Part shown: positions 1 through 7,356 of the stretch, piece after piece | Position numbering within the stretch: the first letter of the stretch is position 1 | Layout of the letters: every line of letters begins with the position of its first letter | Assembly: GCF_003933745.1 (NCBI RefSeq) | Contig: NZ_RSEB01000002.1 | Location: 124,001-188,000 of the forward strand | Length of the DNA: 64,000 nt | Direction: 5' to 3' | Source: Glycomyces terrestris | GTDB taxonomy: Bacteria > Actinomycetota > Actinomycetes > Mycobacteriales > Micromonosporaceae | Notes under the pieces: generated by a model | What the model was told of the DNA's origin: nothing | The model's input: the letters and a program-made list of their open reading frames with translations, nothing else | The model's database searches: none | Program-made: the position numbers and the translations under genes

Positions 1-929
1 ACGCCGCCGCTCTGGAGCGCTTCGAGGCCAGCCGCAACCGGCTGGCCTCGCTGGCGTACCGCCTGCTCGGCTCGGCCGCGGACGCCGAGGACGTCGTGCA
101 GGACGCGTTCCTGCGCTGGGAGGCCGCCGACCGCGGCATCATCGAGGTCCCCGAAGCGTGGCTGACCACAGTGGTCACCAACCTGGCGCTCGACCGGCTC
201 CGCTCCGCGAAGGCCCGCCGCGAGCGCGCCGTCGGCGACTGGCTCCCCGAGCCCCTCCTCGACGGCGACCCGATGCTCGGCCCGCAGGACACCGCCGTGC
301 AGCGCGAGTCGGTCACCGTCGCCGTCCTGCTTCTCCTCGAACGGCTCACCCCCGTCGAGCGCGCCGTCTACGTCCTGCGCGAGGCGTTCTCCCACTCCCA
401 CGGCGAGATCGCCCAGATCCTCGGCATCTCCGAGTCCGCGAGCCAGCAGTACGCCCGCCGCGCCCGCCTCCACGTCGCCGCCGAGCGCCGCACCGAGGTC
501 GACCGCGCCGCGGCCCGCCGCATCGTCGAGGCCTTCGTCACCGCCGCTTCCTCCGGTGAGACCGACCGCCTCGTCGAGCTCCTCACCGCCGACGCCACCG
601 GCGTCTCCGACGGCGCCGGCCTCATGAAGTCGCTCATGCGCTACACCGGCGCCGACCACCTCGCCCGCGTCCTGCGCGGCGGCTTCAAGCCCACCGACGC
701 CAAGCGCCGCCTCGCCGGCGGCGCCCCCGCCCTCCACGCCGCCGTCGTCAACCACGGCCCCGCCATGGTCGCCACCGTCGACGGCCGCGCCGTCGGCGCC
801 ATCATCCTCACCGTCCGCGACGGCAGGATCGCCCACGCCGTCTCGATAGCCGCCCCCGCCCGCCTCACCCGCCTCGCCGCCCAATGGAACACCACCCCCC
901 ACGACGAACCCCCGATCGCCGAGTGGTGA
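1..929 (+). CDS. ECF41-type RNA polymerase sigma factor (SigJ-like), 5' end outside window
   Basis: The reading frame is already open at base 3, so the gene begins upstream of the window. The visible part starts inside sigma region 2 (RLASLAYRLLGSAADAEDVVQDAF). It continues through region 4, with a helix-turn-helix around EIAQILGISESASQQYARRAR, and ends in a SnoaL-like domain of about 110 residues. That C-terminal domain is characteristic of ECF41 sigma factors, where it modulates activity in place of a classical anti-sigma. It directs RNA polymerase to its own regulon; the target promoters are not visible here. The gene converges on the minus-strand cyclase cluster and shares a hairpin terminator with it. 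Confidence 0.88.
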   Translation, partial: AAALERFEASRNRLASLAYRLLGSAADAEDVVQDAFLRWEAADRGIIEVPEAWLTTVVTNLALDRLRSAKARRERAVGDWLPEPLLDGDPMLGPQDTAVQRESVTVAVLLLLERLTPVERAVYVLREAFSHSHGEIAQILGISESASQQYARRARLHVAAERRTEVDRAAARRIVEAFVTAASSGETDRLVELLTADATGVSDGAGLMKSLMRYTGADHLARVLRGGFKPTDAKRRLAGGAPALHAAVVNHGPAMVATVDGRAVGAIILTVRDGRIAHAVSIAAPARLTRLAAQWNTTPHDEPPIAEW

Positions 930-961
930 CCGGGACCGGCCGCTTACGGCCGGCCCCGGTC
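928..961. terminator. Bidirectional hairpin terminator between sigma factor and membrane-protein gene
   Basis: Two 15-bp arms (928-942 and 947-961) pair with one mismatch around a CTTA loop. The hairpin starts at the sigma-factor stop codon and ends five bases before the stop codon of the convergent gene, so it can serve both transcripts. There is no long T tract, as is usual in this GC range. Confidence 0.75.
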
Positions 962-966
962 GCGAT

Positions 967-1827
967 TCAGCGCACGTCGGCCTCGTCCTCCTCGACGTCG
1001 GCCAGCGTCCGCGCCCGCTCCGCCAGGTCCGGCCGGCCCAAGCGCTCGTAGGCCGTCGTCAAGGTGTTGAGCAGCAGCGTCCGCTCCTCCGACTTCGCCC
1101 CGGTCAGGAAGACGTCCAGATCGGTGCCGCTGGTGGGGGAGAACTCGTCGCCGACGGCGAGGACACCCGGCCCCAGGACGGCTCCCCTGTGGTTGAGCTG
1201 GGCGTCGAGCGTGTACATCAGCTCCGTGATCCGCGGCAGGTCCTCCACGCGGTCAGGATGCTGCGCGAACCACCAGAGCGCGGCGGTGCGCGGTTCACCC
1301 AGGAGCCCGCCGAGCCGCTCGGCGCCGCGCAGCCGTGCGTCGTGCAGCTGCGCCTCCATCTCGAGCGTGAACCTCGCCCGCTCCAGTTCCGCCGCCAAGG
1401 CGAGGTCCTTGGGATCGGCCTGCACGCCGGTGCACTCGGCCTGGAAGCCGACCACGCCCTCGCGGACCCACCGCCAGGCGTTGAGCCGGTCGTTCAGCGC
1501 GAGGTGCAGGTACCGGCTCACGGTGAGGGGGAACTGCGAGGTGACGCTCTGCGCGGCCTGGTGGAGTTCCCATTCGAGGACCCGCCTGACGTCCTCCCCG
1601 ATCCGGAGCTCTCCCTTCAGGAGGTACTTCACGGTGAAGCGGGCCCCGAACTTGAGCGAGGGAAGCGAACTGGGGAGGAACAGTTCGACCGTGTACTCGT
1701 GCACCGGCAGCGGTTGCGCGACCACCGGCGGCGGCAGCGGCTGCGGGACGGTGGAGTTCCACCCCTGGTACACCTTCCAGGCGACGAAGACGATGAGTGC
1801 CAGGATGATGAGGAACACGATGACCAT
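967..1827 (-). CDS. Membrane-anchored protein of unknown function, last gene of the cyclase cluster
   Basis: I chose the ATG at 1827, which overlaps the upstream stop codon as TGATG, giving 286 residues. Translation in frame above it is low-complexity shadow sequence. Residues 1-18 (MVIVFLIILALIVFVAWK) form one N-terminal transmembrane helix. A Pro-rich linker follows, then a soluble domain with beta-rich (EYTVELFLP, GARFTVKYLLKGEL) and helical, charged stretches (ELERARFTLEMEAQLHDARLR). A membrane anchor followed by such a domain loosely resembles SPFH/stomatin proteins, but I cannot claim homology. Tight coupling to the degenerate-NTPase gene suggests the two proteins act together. As the only membrane component it is a candidate effector or anchor of the system. 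Confidence 0.7.
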   Translation of the reverse strand: MVIVFLIILALIVFVAWKVYQGWNSTVPQPLPPPVVAQPLPVHEYTVELFLPSSLPSLKFGARFTVKYLLKGELRIGEDVRRVLEWELHQAAQSVTSQFPLTVSRYLHLALNDRLNAWRWVREGVVGFQAECTGVQADPKDLALAAELERARFTLEMEAQLHDARLRGAERLGGLLGEPRTAALWWFAQHPDRVEDLPRITELMYTLDAQLNHRGAVLGPGVLAVGDEFSPTSGTDLDVFLTGAKSEERTLLLNTLTTAYERLGRPDLAERARTLADVEEDEADVR

Positions 1828-3800
1828 CAGACTGAGTCCTTTGCTTGAGCGAGGGTGGCGGCGAGGTGATCCCGGAGGACCGCAGCGTCCGATTCGGACG
1901 GGCGTCCGGCCCACGCCCGGTCGCTGAGTGCGTGCGACAGCTGGCCGAGCGCCCAGAAGTCGTCGTCGGTACCGGCGATCAGGCGGTCCGCGAGCGGCGC
2001 CCGATACTCGGGAGGGGCTGCGGCGGCGAAGTCGAGCCACGCGGCCACGGCCTCGCGAACCGCGGCGGGAGCGCCCGCGGTGAGGACGCCGTGCCACAGT
2101 GCGGTGACGGCCCCCGAGTGGTCGCGAGCGAGCCGGTCGCCGGACCACTGCTCGCGGACCTGCCGGTCCTCGACCAGCGCGACCAGGAGCGCGGGGATCA
2201 CACCTCGCGTCTCCGGGTCGCTCCCGCCGCCGGCCCACTCGGCCAACTGCTCGATCACCGTGTGCGAAGGCAGGATCCCAGCGGCGGAGACCAGGGCCGC
2301 GGTCGCGTCCGCGGTGACCATCTGGCTTTCCGATCGCAGCAGGTGCTTGAGCCGCGTGAGGGCGTTGCGGGGGAAGCGGACCGCGTACCCCGGGTCGCCG
2401 CAGACCAGCGCGACCGTGCGCTGCAGCGCGATCGGGACGCCCGACCGGTGGTAGGACCAGCGCCAGAGCTGGGCGCGGACCTGCTGGCCCACGACCGGAT
2501 CGAGCGCGCCGGAGACGAGGAGGCCCGCGGCGAGTTCGCGGCGGAGTCTGGCGCCGGCCCCGTCACCCGCGATCGTCGCCGCTCTTCCGGTTACCAGGTC
2601 AGCCGCTCCGGTCGCGGCCGCGAAGCTCAGCAGCCTCGGGAGCAGGACCGCGAGCGTGCCGTCCTCGAGCTGGTGCGGACGGAGCAGCCGGTCGAGCCAG
2701 GCCCGGATCGGCGCCCGCCAGGTCGGGAACTCCCTCCATGCGAAAGCGAGCACCGCTTCGCCGTATCCGCTCTTCTGGAAGCTGGAGCTCTCGGACACGA
2801 GCTCGGCGTCGAGGTCCTGGAAGCTCTGGTGCAGGCTCGGGTCGGCGAGCACCGAGGGGTCGGCGGTCTCGCCCGCGGCCTCGGAGAGGACGCGGGCCGC
2901 GAAGTAGACGGAGTCGCGCTCGGCGCCTTCGAGCGCACTCGTCGCGACGGCGAGCGCGCGGGAGGGCGCGGTCGTGAGCCGGTCCTCGAAGAGCACCCGG
3001 AGCTCCTCGAACCAGGACTTCAGTCCCGACTCGAGATCCTTGACCAAGGCGTCGACGGTCGCCCCCGGCGATGCTTCGTCCAGGATTGCGGCCGCCTGCA
3101 CCGCCTGCGGGGGCCACAGTTCTCCGACGGCTCGGGTGAAGGCGTCATGATGCGTGAGCCGGTCGAGGAGCGGGGCGTCCTGCATCCGCTTCTCCATCAC
3201 GGCGATCGGATCGGGTCGGCCGATCCGGTGCACCGCCCCCGGAAGCGCCCGAGTGCTGGCGGAGAAGGCCGCTTCTCCGACCGCGAGCACCAGGAACGAG
3301 TCCTGTTCGTCCAGAGCCGCCCGGATCAGCGCGTACCGCTCGGTGAGCACCATCGCGAAGTCCTTGTCGTGCGAGACGTCCAGGAGCAGGACGCTCGCGC
3401 GCTTCAGCTCGCCGAGTTCCTCGACGAGCTCGTGCTCGTCGGAGGCGAACAGCTCTTCGGCGCGCCGCGCGGGGTTCTCGGCGGCGAAGGCGCGCCACCG
3501 CTGCCGGGCCGCGGTCGAGAGCCCGGTGCGCGAGCCGCCGCAGAGCACCAGCAGCCGAGTGCTGCGGAGAGCGGCGAGGTCGCGCTCGAGGCCCGGGGGC
3601 GGCACGACCAGTCGCAGCTCCCGGTCCAGTCTCGCGGGGTCGGAGGCGTACCTGATCCTTCGCCTCAAGGCGCTGACGCTCAGGTAGTAGTTGTTGTGCT
3701 GGTCGCCGCCGAAGGCGTTGACGGTGCCGCCCTCACCGGTGCTCACCTCACCGTGGAACACGTTGCCGGTCATGGACTCCGGTGCTTCGAGGTCGCTCAT
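1827..3800 (-). CDS. Large protein with degenerate P-loop and N-terminal GNVF/GGDQHNN motif
   Basis: A 657-residue soluble protein. Residues 12-37 carry a Gly/Asn-rich motif (GNVFHG...GGTVNAFGGDQHNN) that is nearly identical to the C-terminus of the upstream cyclase-like protein. Residues 88-96 (GGSRTGLST) look like a Walker A loop whose catalytic Lys is replaced by Leu. A Walker B-like hhhhD strand (SVLLLD) ends at Asp141. The remaining 500 residues appear all-helical, possibly HEAT- or TPR-like. The architecture recalls STAND-type signalling NTPases that have lost ATPase chemistry; that is inference. The start ATG overlaps the cyclase stop (ATGA), and the stop overlaps the start of the membrane-protein gene, so all three should be translated from one message. 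I do not recognise the family. Confidence 0.75.
   Translation of the reverse strand: MSDLEAPESMTGNVFHGEVSTGEGGTVNAFGGDQHNNYYLSVSALRRRIRYASDPARLDRELRLVVPPPGLERDLAALRSTRLLVLCGGSRTGLSTAARQRWRAFAAENPARRAEELFASDEHELVEELGELKRASVLLLDVSHDKDFAMVLTERYALIRAALDEQDSFLVLAVGEAAFSASTRALPGAVHRIGRPDPIAVMEKRMQDAPLLDRLTHHDAFTRAVGELWPPQAVQAAAILDEASPGATVDALVKDLESGLKSWFEELRVLFEDRLTTAPSRALAVATSALEGAERDSVYFAARVLSEAAGETADPSVLADPSLHQSFQDLDAELVSESSSFQKSGYGEAVLAFAWREFPTWRAPIRAWLDRLLRPHQLEDGTLAVLLPRLLSFAAATGAADLVTGRAATIAGDGAGARLRRELAAGLLVSGALDPVVGQQVRAQLWRWSYHRSGVPIALQRTVALVCGDPGYAVRFPRNALTRLKHLLRSESQMVTADATAALVSAAGILPSHTVIEQLAEWAGGGSDPETRGVIPALLVALVEDRQVREQWSGDRLARDHSGAVTALWHGVLTAGAPAAVREAVAAWLDFAAAAPPEYRAPLADRLIAGTDDDFWALGQLSHALSDRAWAGRPSESDAAVLRDHLAATLAQAKDSV
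3690..3741. repeat. 52-bp perfect direct repeat, copy 1 (in 5' end of P-loop gene)
   Basis: This 52-bp stretch is identical to 3839-3890 and encodes most of the GEGGTVNAFGGDQHNN motif near the N-terminus of the degenerate P-loop protein. The copies are in the same orientation with a 149-bp period, and similarity continues imperfectly on one side. Confidence 0.9.
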
Positions 3801-4807
3801 CGCCGCTCCCGTCCATCGCGCGGCGCGGGCCGCTGCCCGTTGTTGTGCTGGTCGCCGCCGAAGGCGTTGACGGTGCCGCCCTCACCGGTGGTCACGTCGC
3901 CGCTGAAGACGTTGCCTTGGCGGACGGTGCCGTGTCGGCTGTGGTCGTCGCGGGCGGAGTGGTCGTCGCGCACCCGGTTCCCCGAGCCGACGCCGATGGC
4001 GTCGCGGCCGATGCGGCCGATCGCGGTGGACTCGTCGTGCAGGTCGCCGCCCGCGGCGACGGTCGTGGGCGGCAGCTCGGCGAGCGCCCTCCGGATGACC
4101 GATTCGAGCGGCTCGACCGAGTCGTCGCCGGCGATGTCCGCGCGGGGGAGGTTGGACAGCCCGAAGCGCAGGAGGTCACCGGAGGGCGAGGGCACGTGCA
4201 GATACGCCTCGGTGTGGAACCGCTTGTCGGGCATATCGATGGAGACCTTCACGAACTCGCTGGCGCGCAGCCACACCGGGTCGGGCCCGATGGTTCCGGT
4301 GATGACGTTCGGCGCCACCGCGACGGCGAGATAGGTGGCGTCCTCGTCGGAGTTCTCCAGGAGCATCCTCGTCGGCTTCGAGTCGCCGATGCGGCAGGCG
4401 TCGATGATCGGCTGGTTCGGTGCGACGTCGACGCGGTCGTCGGCGATGCCCTGGACCGGGCCGACGGCGATGCCGAGGCGCATGCGCAGGCGCGATCCCC
4501 CCTGCTGGTGGCGTTCGCGCAGCCGGTGCTGCAGCGCCTGCGGCAGGCGGTCGACGATGTCGCGCAGATGCCCGGCGGGGAAGCCGACGACGATGCCGTC
4601 GCCGCCGTTCTGGCAGAACTCGCGATCGCTCCAGGCGCGCTGGAGGTCGGTACCGCGGAACGCCTCCTCGATGTCGTCGCGGAACTCCGTGGCGATCCGG
4701 GTCCGCTCGGTGTCGGTGAACGCGCTGAACCGGCGGATGTCGAACGCGAGCACCGCCACGTGGCGGTCTTCGTACTTCCGCTGCGAAGGAATGGCTTCGA
4801 GACTCAC
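3797..4807 (-). CDS. Class III nucleotide-cyclase-like protein with C-terminal GNVF/GGDQHNN motif
   Basis: GTG start at 4807 with AAGGAG seven bases upstream; 336 residues. Residues 17-140 match a class III cyclase fold. The first metal-ligand Asp is in LAFDIRRFSAF (Asp23), the second in QNGGDGIVVGF (Asp70), and IIDACRI (residues 134-140) keeps the transition-state Arg139 but has Asp136 where Asn is usual. The purine-selecting Lys position reads Gln/Asn. Both metal ligands being intact suggests activity, while the altered base-recognition positions suggest a non-cAMP product, as in PycC cyclases of Pycsar defence. After a linker rich in His, Asp and Arg, residues 298-323 carry the motif shared with the next protein. 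The gene lies 105 bp downstream of a CRP-family regulator gene, a likely receptor for its product. Confidence 0.82.
   Translation of the reverse strand: MSLEAIPSQRKYEDRHVAVLAFDIRRFSAFTDTERTRIATEFRDDIEEAFRGTDLQRAWSDREFCQNGGDGIVVGFPAGHLRDIVDRLPQALQHRLRERHQQGGSRLRMRLGIAVGPVQGIADDRVDVAPNQPIIDACRIGDSKPTRMLLENSDEDATYLAVAVAPNVITGTIGPDPVWLRASEFVKVSIDMPDKRFHTEAYLHVPSPSGDLLRFGLSNLPRADIAGDDSVEPLESVIRRALAELPPTTVAAGGDLHDESTAIGRIGRDAIGVGSGNRVRDDHSARDDHSRHGTVRQGNVFSGDVTTGEGGTVNAFGGDQHNNGQRPAPRDGRERR
3839..3890. repeat. 52-bp perfect direct repeat, copy 2 (in 3' end of cyclase gene)
   Basis: This is the second copy of the 52-bp identical sequence at 3690-3741. Here it encodes the C-terminal motif of the cyclase-like protein. 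DNA identity, including third codon positions, implies recent duplication or ongoing gene conversion. Confidence 0.9.
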
Positions 4808-4871
4808 AGGGCTCCTTACGGGTCGGAGGGGTGTCGTTCACGCCATCGTCTGCGACCCGCGGGTGCCGCGA

Positions 4872-4887
4872 TGAGAAGCACTTCTCA
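4872..4887. promoter_or_regulatory. CRP-geometry palindromic operator upstream of cyclase gene
   Basis: The sequence TGAGA-N6-TCTCA is a perfect dyad through 7-bp arms (TGAGAAG and CTTCTCA around CA). It has exactly the 5-6-5 spacing of CRP-family sites (TGTGA-N6-TCACA). It lies 65 bp upstream of the cyclase start and just downstream of the crp-like stop, so it is best read as the operator for the cyclase-P-loop-membrane transcript. Confidence 0.65.
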
Positions 4888-4912
4888 ACCGCGCCGGTGA
4901 CTCGCGGCACAC

Positions 4913-5587
4913 TCAGCGGAGGTTCGCTCGCCGGGTCAAGGCGGGAAGATCGAGCACCGTGATCGGCGAGGGCCGGGTGCGAACGAGCCCGTGCTCCCTC
5001 CACTGCGAGAGCAGCTGGTTCACCGAGCGCCGCGTCACGCCGAGGGACGAGGCGATCAAGACCTGGCTCATGGGCACGACCGGTTGCGGGTGGTTGGACC
5101 CGGCGTTGATGATCTCGAGGAACAACTGGGCGAGGCGCTGCTCGGTGTGGAGGTTCGCCGCCCTCCAGATCCGCTCGGCGCCCTGCCGGGCCTTCGCGAG
5201 CATGTAGCGCTGGAGTGCGGCCTCGAGGCGGGTGCGGTGCAGGAAGTGCTCGAACGCGTCGCCGGTGAGCACCACCGCGACGCAGCCTTCTAGCGTCCAC
5301 ACCGATGCCATGTGGTCGCCTTGGTCGCGCTGGGCGTACTCGCCGATCAGGTCGCCGGGGCCGCGGATCGCGATGAGCACCTCGTTGCCGTCCGGCTCGG
5401 TGTAGACGACCCTGACGCGGCCCTGTTCGAGGACGTACACCGCGGGTTTCCGGCCGCCCTGGTCGAGGAAGCGGGTGCCGGCGGGGATGGTGGTCCGGTG
5501 GCCGGCGGCCACCAGGGCCTGCCACTGCTCCATGGTGAGAAGTTCGCGGAAGCCGCGAGTGTGCAGGTGCCGTGGGGTATGGGGCAT
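4913..5587 (-). CDS. CRP/FNR-family transcription regulator
   Basis: A 224-residue protein. The N-terminal cyclic-nucleotide-binding beta-roll spans roughly residues 14-115 (IPAGTRFLDQGG, VYVLEQGRVRVVYTEPDGNEV, GDLIGEY). A long dimerisation helix follows, then a winged helix-turn-helix at about 172-203 (SQVLIASSLGVTRRSVNQLLSQW). In the phosphate-binding cassette the Gly82-Glu83 pair is kept, but the Arg-Ser/Thr-Ala element reads Met93-Ala-Ser, so the Arg that binds the cyclic phosphate in E. coli CRP appears to be missing. The pocket may recognise another ligand or be ligand-independent. It precedes the cyclase-like gene on the same strand with a CRP-type palindrome between them, implying control of the cluster. 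The ribosome site before the chosen ATG is weak (GGCAGG). Confidence 0.88.
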   Translation of the reverse strand: MPHTPRHLHTRGFRELLTMEQWQALVAAGHRTTIPAGTRFLDQGGRKPAVYVLEQGRVRVVYTEPDGNEVLIAIRGPGDLIGEYAQRDQGDHMASVWTLEGCVAVVLTGDAFEHFLHRTRLEAALQRYMLAKARQGAERIWRAANLHTEQRLAQLFLEIINAGSNHPQPVVPMSQVLIASSLGVTRRSVNQLLSQWREHGLVRTRPSPITVLDLPALTRRANLR

Positions 5588-5680
5588 CGCCCGTTCTTAC
5601 CTGCCCGGCCCCGCGCGCTCAATCGGGAATGCGACACCGGACGGGTGAAGGACCGGACCGTTTCGAGTTGCGGCGGGGGA

Positions 5681-5710
5681 TTGTGGAGGCTCGGGGCGTG
5701 AGGCTAAGGT
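5681..5710 (+). promoter_or_regulatory. Putative promoter of lipoprotein-mazG operon
   Basis: A -35-like TTGTGG (5681-5686) and a -10-like TAAGGT (5705-5710) are separated by 18 bp, which would give a leader of about 34 bases before the GTG at 5751. It is supported by sequence resemblance and position only. Confidence 0.4.
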
Positions 5711-5750
5711 CACAGGTGCATTCGATCGGCCCTGCTTCGAAAGGCCTGCT

Positions 5751-6335
5751 GTGAAGAGAAACGTTGTGCGCACACTGAGACTGGCGGGTGCGGCCTCGGC
5801 CGGGCTCCTGGTGCTGGGGGCCTGCGGGAGCCAGCAGGGGGCGGCGCTGTTCGTCGGGGACGAGCGGGTGCCCGAGACGACCATCGACGGGTACGTCGCC
5901 ACCATCGCCGACTTCCGCGCCGAGCAGGGCGAGGACCTGGCCATCCACGACTACGCGGGCGACCGGGAGCAGGTCGTCGTGTACGTGCTCTACACCGAGC
6001 TCGGCGAGGCCGTCGGGCTCGAGCCGGTGAGCGACACCGGCGCCGACGAGCTGGAGACGATCGCGCTGGAGGCCGAGAACTACTTCCAGCAGCTCGTCGG
6101 GCGGGCCGAGCCGCGGGCCCTCACCGCGGACGAGATCGAGGCCGTCGCCGCGGCCGCCGCGACGGACGCGAACGTCGCCGGCTACACGCAGACCGACCTG
6201 GAGCTCCTCGCCGGGTTCACCGACGACCTCGCCGGCTACGTCGAGGAGTACGACGTCTCCGTGAACCCCCGCTACGGCGAGTTCGACCTCAGCCCGCTCC
6301 CCTCGGTCTTCCCCGTCGAGGTCCCGCAGCGTTGA
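5751..6335 (+). CDS. Lipoprotein, SurA N-terminal-like, upstream of mazG
   Basis: GTG start; 194 residues. A short positively charged N-terminus is followed by a hydrophobic stretch and the lipobox LVLGAC, predicting lipidation at Cys26 and attachment to the outer face of the membrane. The mature part begins with a segment (LFVGDERVPETTIDGYVATI) that resembles the N-terminus of SurA/PpiD-type chaperones. There is no peptidyl-prolyl isomerase domain. The stop codon overlaps the mazG start by four bases (TTGA), so the two are co-translated. The same lipoprotein-mazG arrangement is known in other actinobacteria, but the functional link is unclear. Confidence 0.8.
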   Translation: MKRNVVRTLRLAGAASAGLLVLGACGSQQGAALFVGDERVPETTIDGYVATIADFRAEQGEDLAIHDYAGDREQVVVYVLYTELGEAVGLEPVSDTGADELETIALEAENYFQQLVGRAEPRALTADEIEAVAAAAATDANVAGYTQTDLELLAGFTDDLAGYVEEYDVSVNPRYGEFDLSPLPSVFPVEVPQR

Positions 6336-7282
6336 GCACCGTCACCTGGCTCCTGACCTCCCCTCGGATCCCCGCCGGCCTCCTCTCGGTCGAGGCGTGG
6401 GACGCACTGCAAGAGGCCGAGGCGGTGGCCGCGTTCGACGAGACGCCCACGGTCGAGGCGATCCGCGACGCCGGGATCGACGTCGACATCGTCGAGGACG
6501 CCGCCGAGTTCCTCGAGGAGGGCGGCGTCTGGGTCGTCGGCGACGAGGGCGACGAGGAGCTGCGCGAAGCGCTTGCCGAGTACGTCGCCGGCGGCGAGAT
6601 CGAACTCGAAGTCGTCTACGGCTCTTGGGATCCCGCCGGCGCGCGCCTGCTCGACCTGGTCGAGGCCGTCGCCCGGCTCCACGCCGAGGACGGCTGTCCG
6701 TGGCACCGCGACCAGACCCATGGCACGCTCGCGCCGTACCTGCTCGAGGAGTCCTACGAGGTCCTCGACGCGATCGCCGGGGGCGACCCCGACGAGCTCC
6801 GCGAAGAACTCGGCGACCTGCTGTTCCAGCCGCTCCTGCACGCCTCGCTCGCCGAGGACTTCGACATCGACGACGTCGCGGGGGACCTGGTGGAGAAGAT
6901 CGTCCGCCGCCACCCGCACGTGTGGGGTGACGCCGATCCCGAGGACCTGTACGAGCACTGGAACGAGGCGAAGGCCGCCGAGAAGCCGCACCGCGACCAC
7001 CCGGCCGACGGCGTCTCCCGGCAGCTGCCGTCGCTCGCCTTGGCCGCCAAGGTCATCGAGCGCTTCAGCGACCAGGGCGAGCCGCTGGACCTGCCCGAGC
7101 TCCCGGACGGGCTCAAGCTCGCGCCCGAGGACGTCGGGGACTTCCTGCTCGCCGCCGTCAACGCCGCCCGCAACGCCGGGGTCGATCCCGAACTCGCACT
7201 GCGCCATGCGATCAGCGAGCGCGCCGGGCTGGAGCGCCTCGACCCGCAGGGGCACGGCGTCGACGGGTCCGAGGACCACTGA
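6332..7282 (+). CDS. mazG: Nucleoside triphosphate pyrophosphohydrolase MazG
   Basis: TTG start overlapping the lipoprotein stop; 316 residues. Residues 1-100 form an N-terminal region seen in actinobacterial MazG proteins. The catalytic MazG domain begins at about residue 105 and contains DGCPWHRDQTHGTLAPYLLEE. Metal-binding acidic residues are visible in EESYE (139-143) and REELGD (157-162). The enzyme hydrolyses NTPs to NMP and pyrophosphate, which removes aberrant nucleotides. The C-terminal 100 residues are a second, more divergent helical half. The annotation is secure; the TTG start follows from the coupling to the upstream gene. Confidence 0.92.
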   Translation: MSTVTWLLTSPRIPAGLLSVEAWDALQEAEAVAAFDETPTVEAIRDAGIDVDIVEDAAEFLEEGGVWVVGDEGDEELREALAEYVAGGEIELEVVYGSWDPAGARLLDLVEAVARLHAEDGCPWHRDQTHGTLAPYLLEESYEVLDAIAGGDPDELREELGDLLFQPLLHASLAEDFDIDDVAGDLVEKIVRRHPHVWGDADPEDLYEHWNEAKAAEKPHRDHPADGVSRQLPSLALAAKVIERFSDQGEPLDLPELPDGLKLAPEDVGDFLLAAVNAARNAGVDPELALRHAISERAGLERLDPQGHGVDGSEDH

Positions 7283-7320
7283 ATCGATGCGGAAAACTTC
7301 ACAATAATGTTCGGGCGGCC

Positions 7321-7349
7321 TTAACAATCGGGGCGAACTTTGTTACGGT
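7321..7349 (+). promoter_or_regulatory. Leaderless promoter of ectABCD
   Basis: The -35 TTAACA (7321-7326) differs from TTGACA at one position. It is followed by a 17-bp spacer and the -10 TACGGT (7344-7349). The ectA ATG lies seven bases after the -10, so transcription should start at or next to the start codon. Confidence 0.6.
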
Positions 7350-7356
7350 CGTCCCC

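Noticed and set aside
1828-2238. Upstream extension of the membrane protein gene at 967-1827
   Set aside because: The extension is Arg/Gly-rich and lies within the P-loop gene; ATG 1827 gives the membrane helix at the N-terminus and a TGATG coupling.
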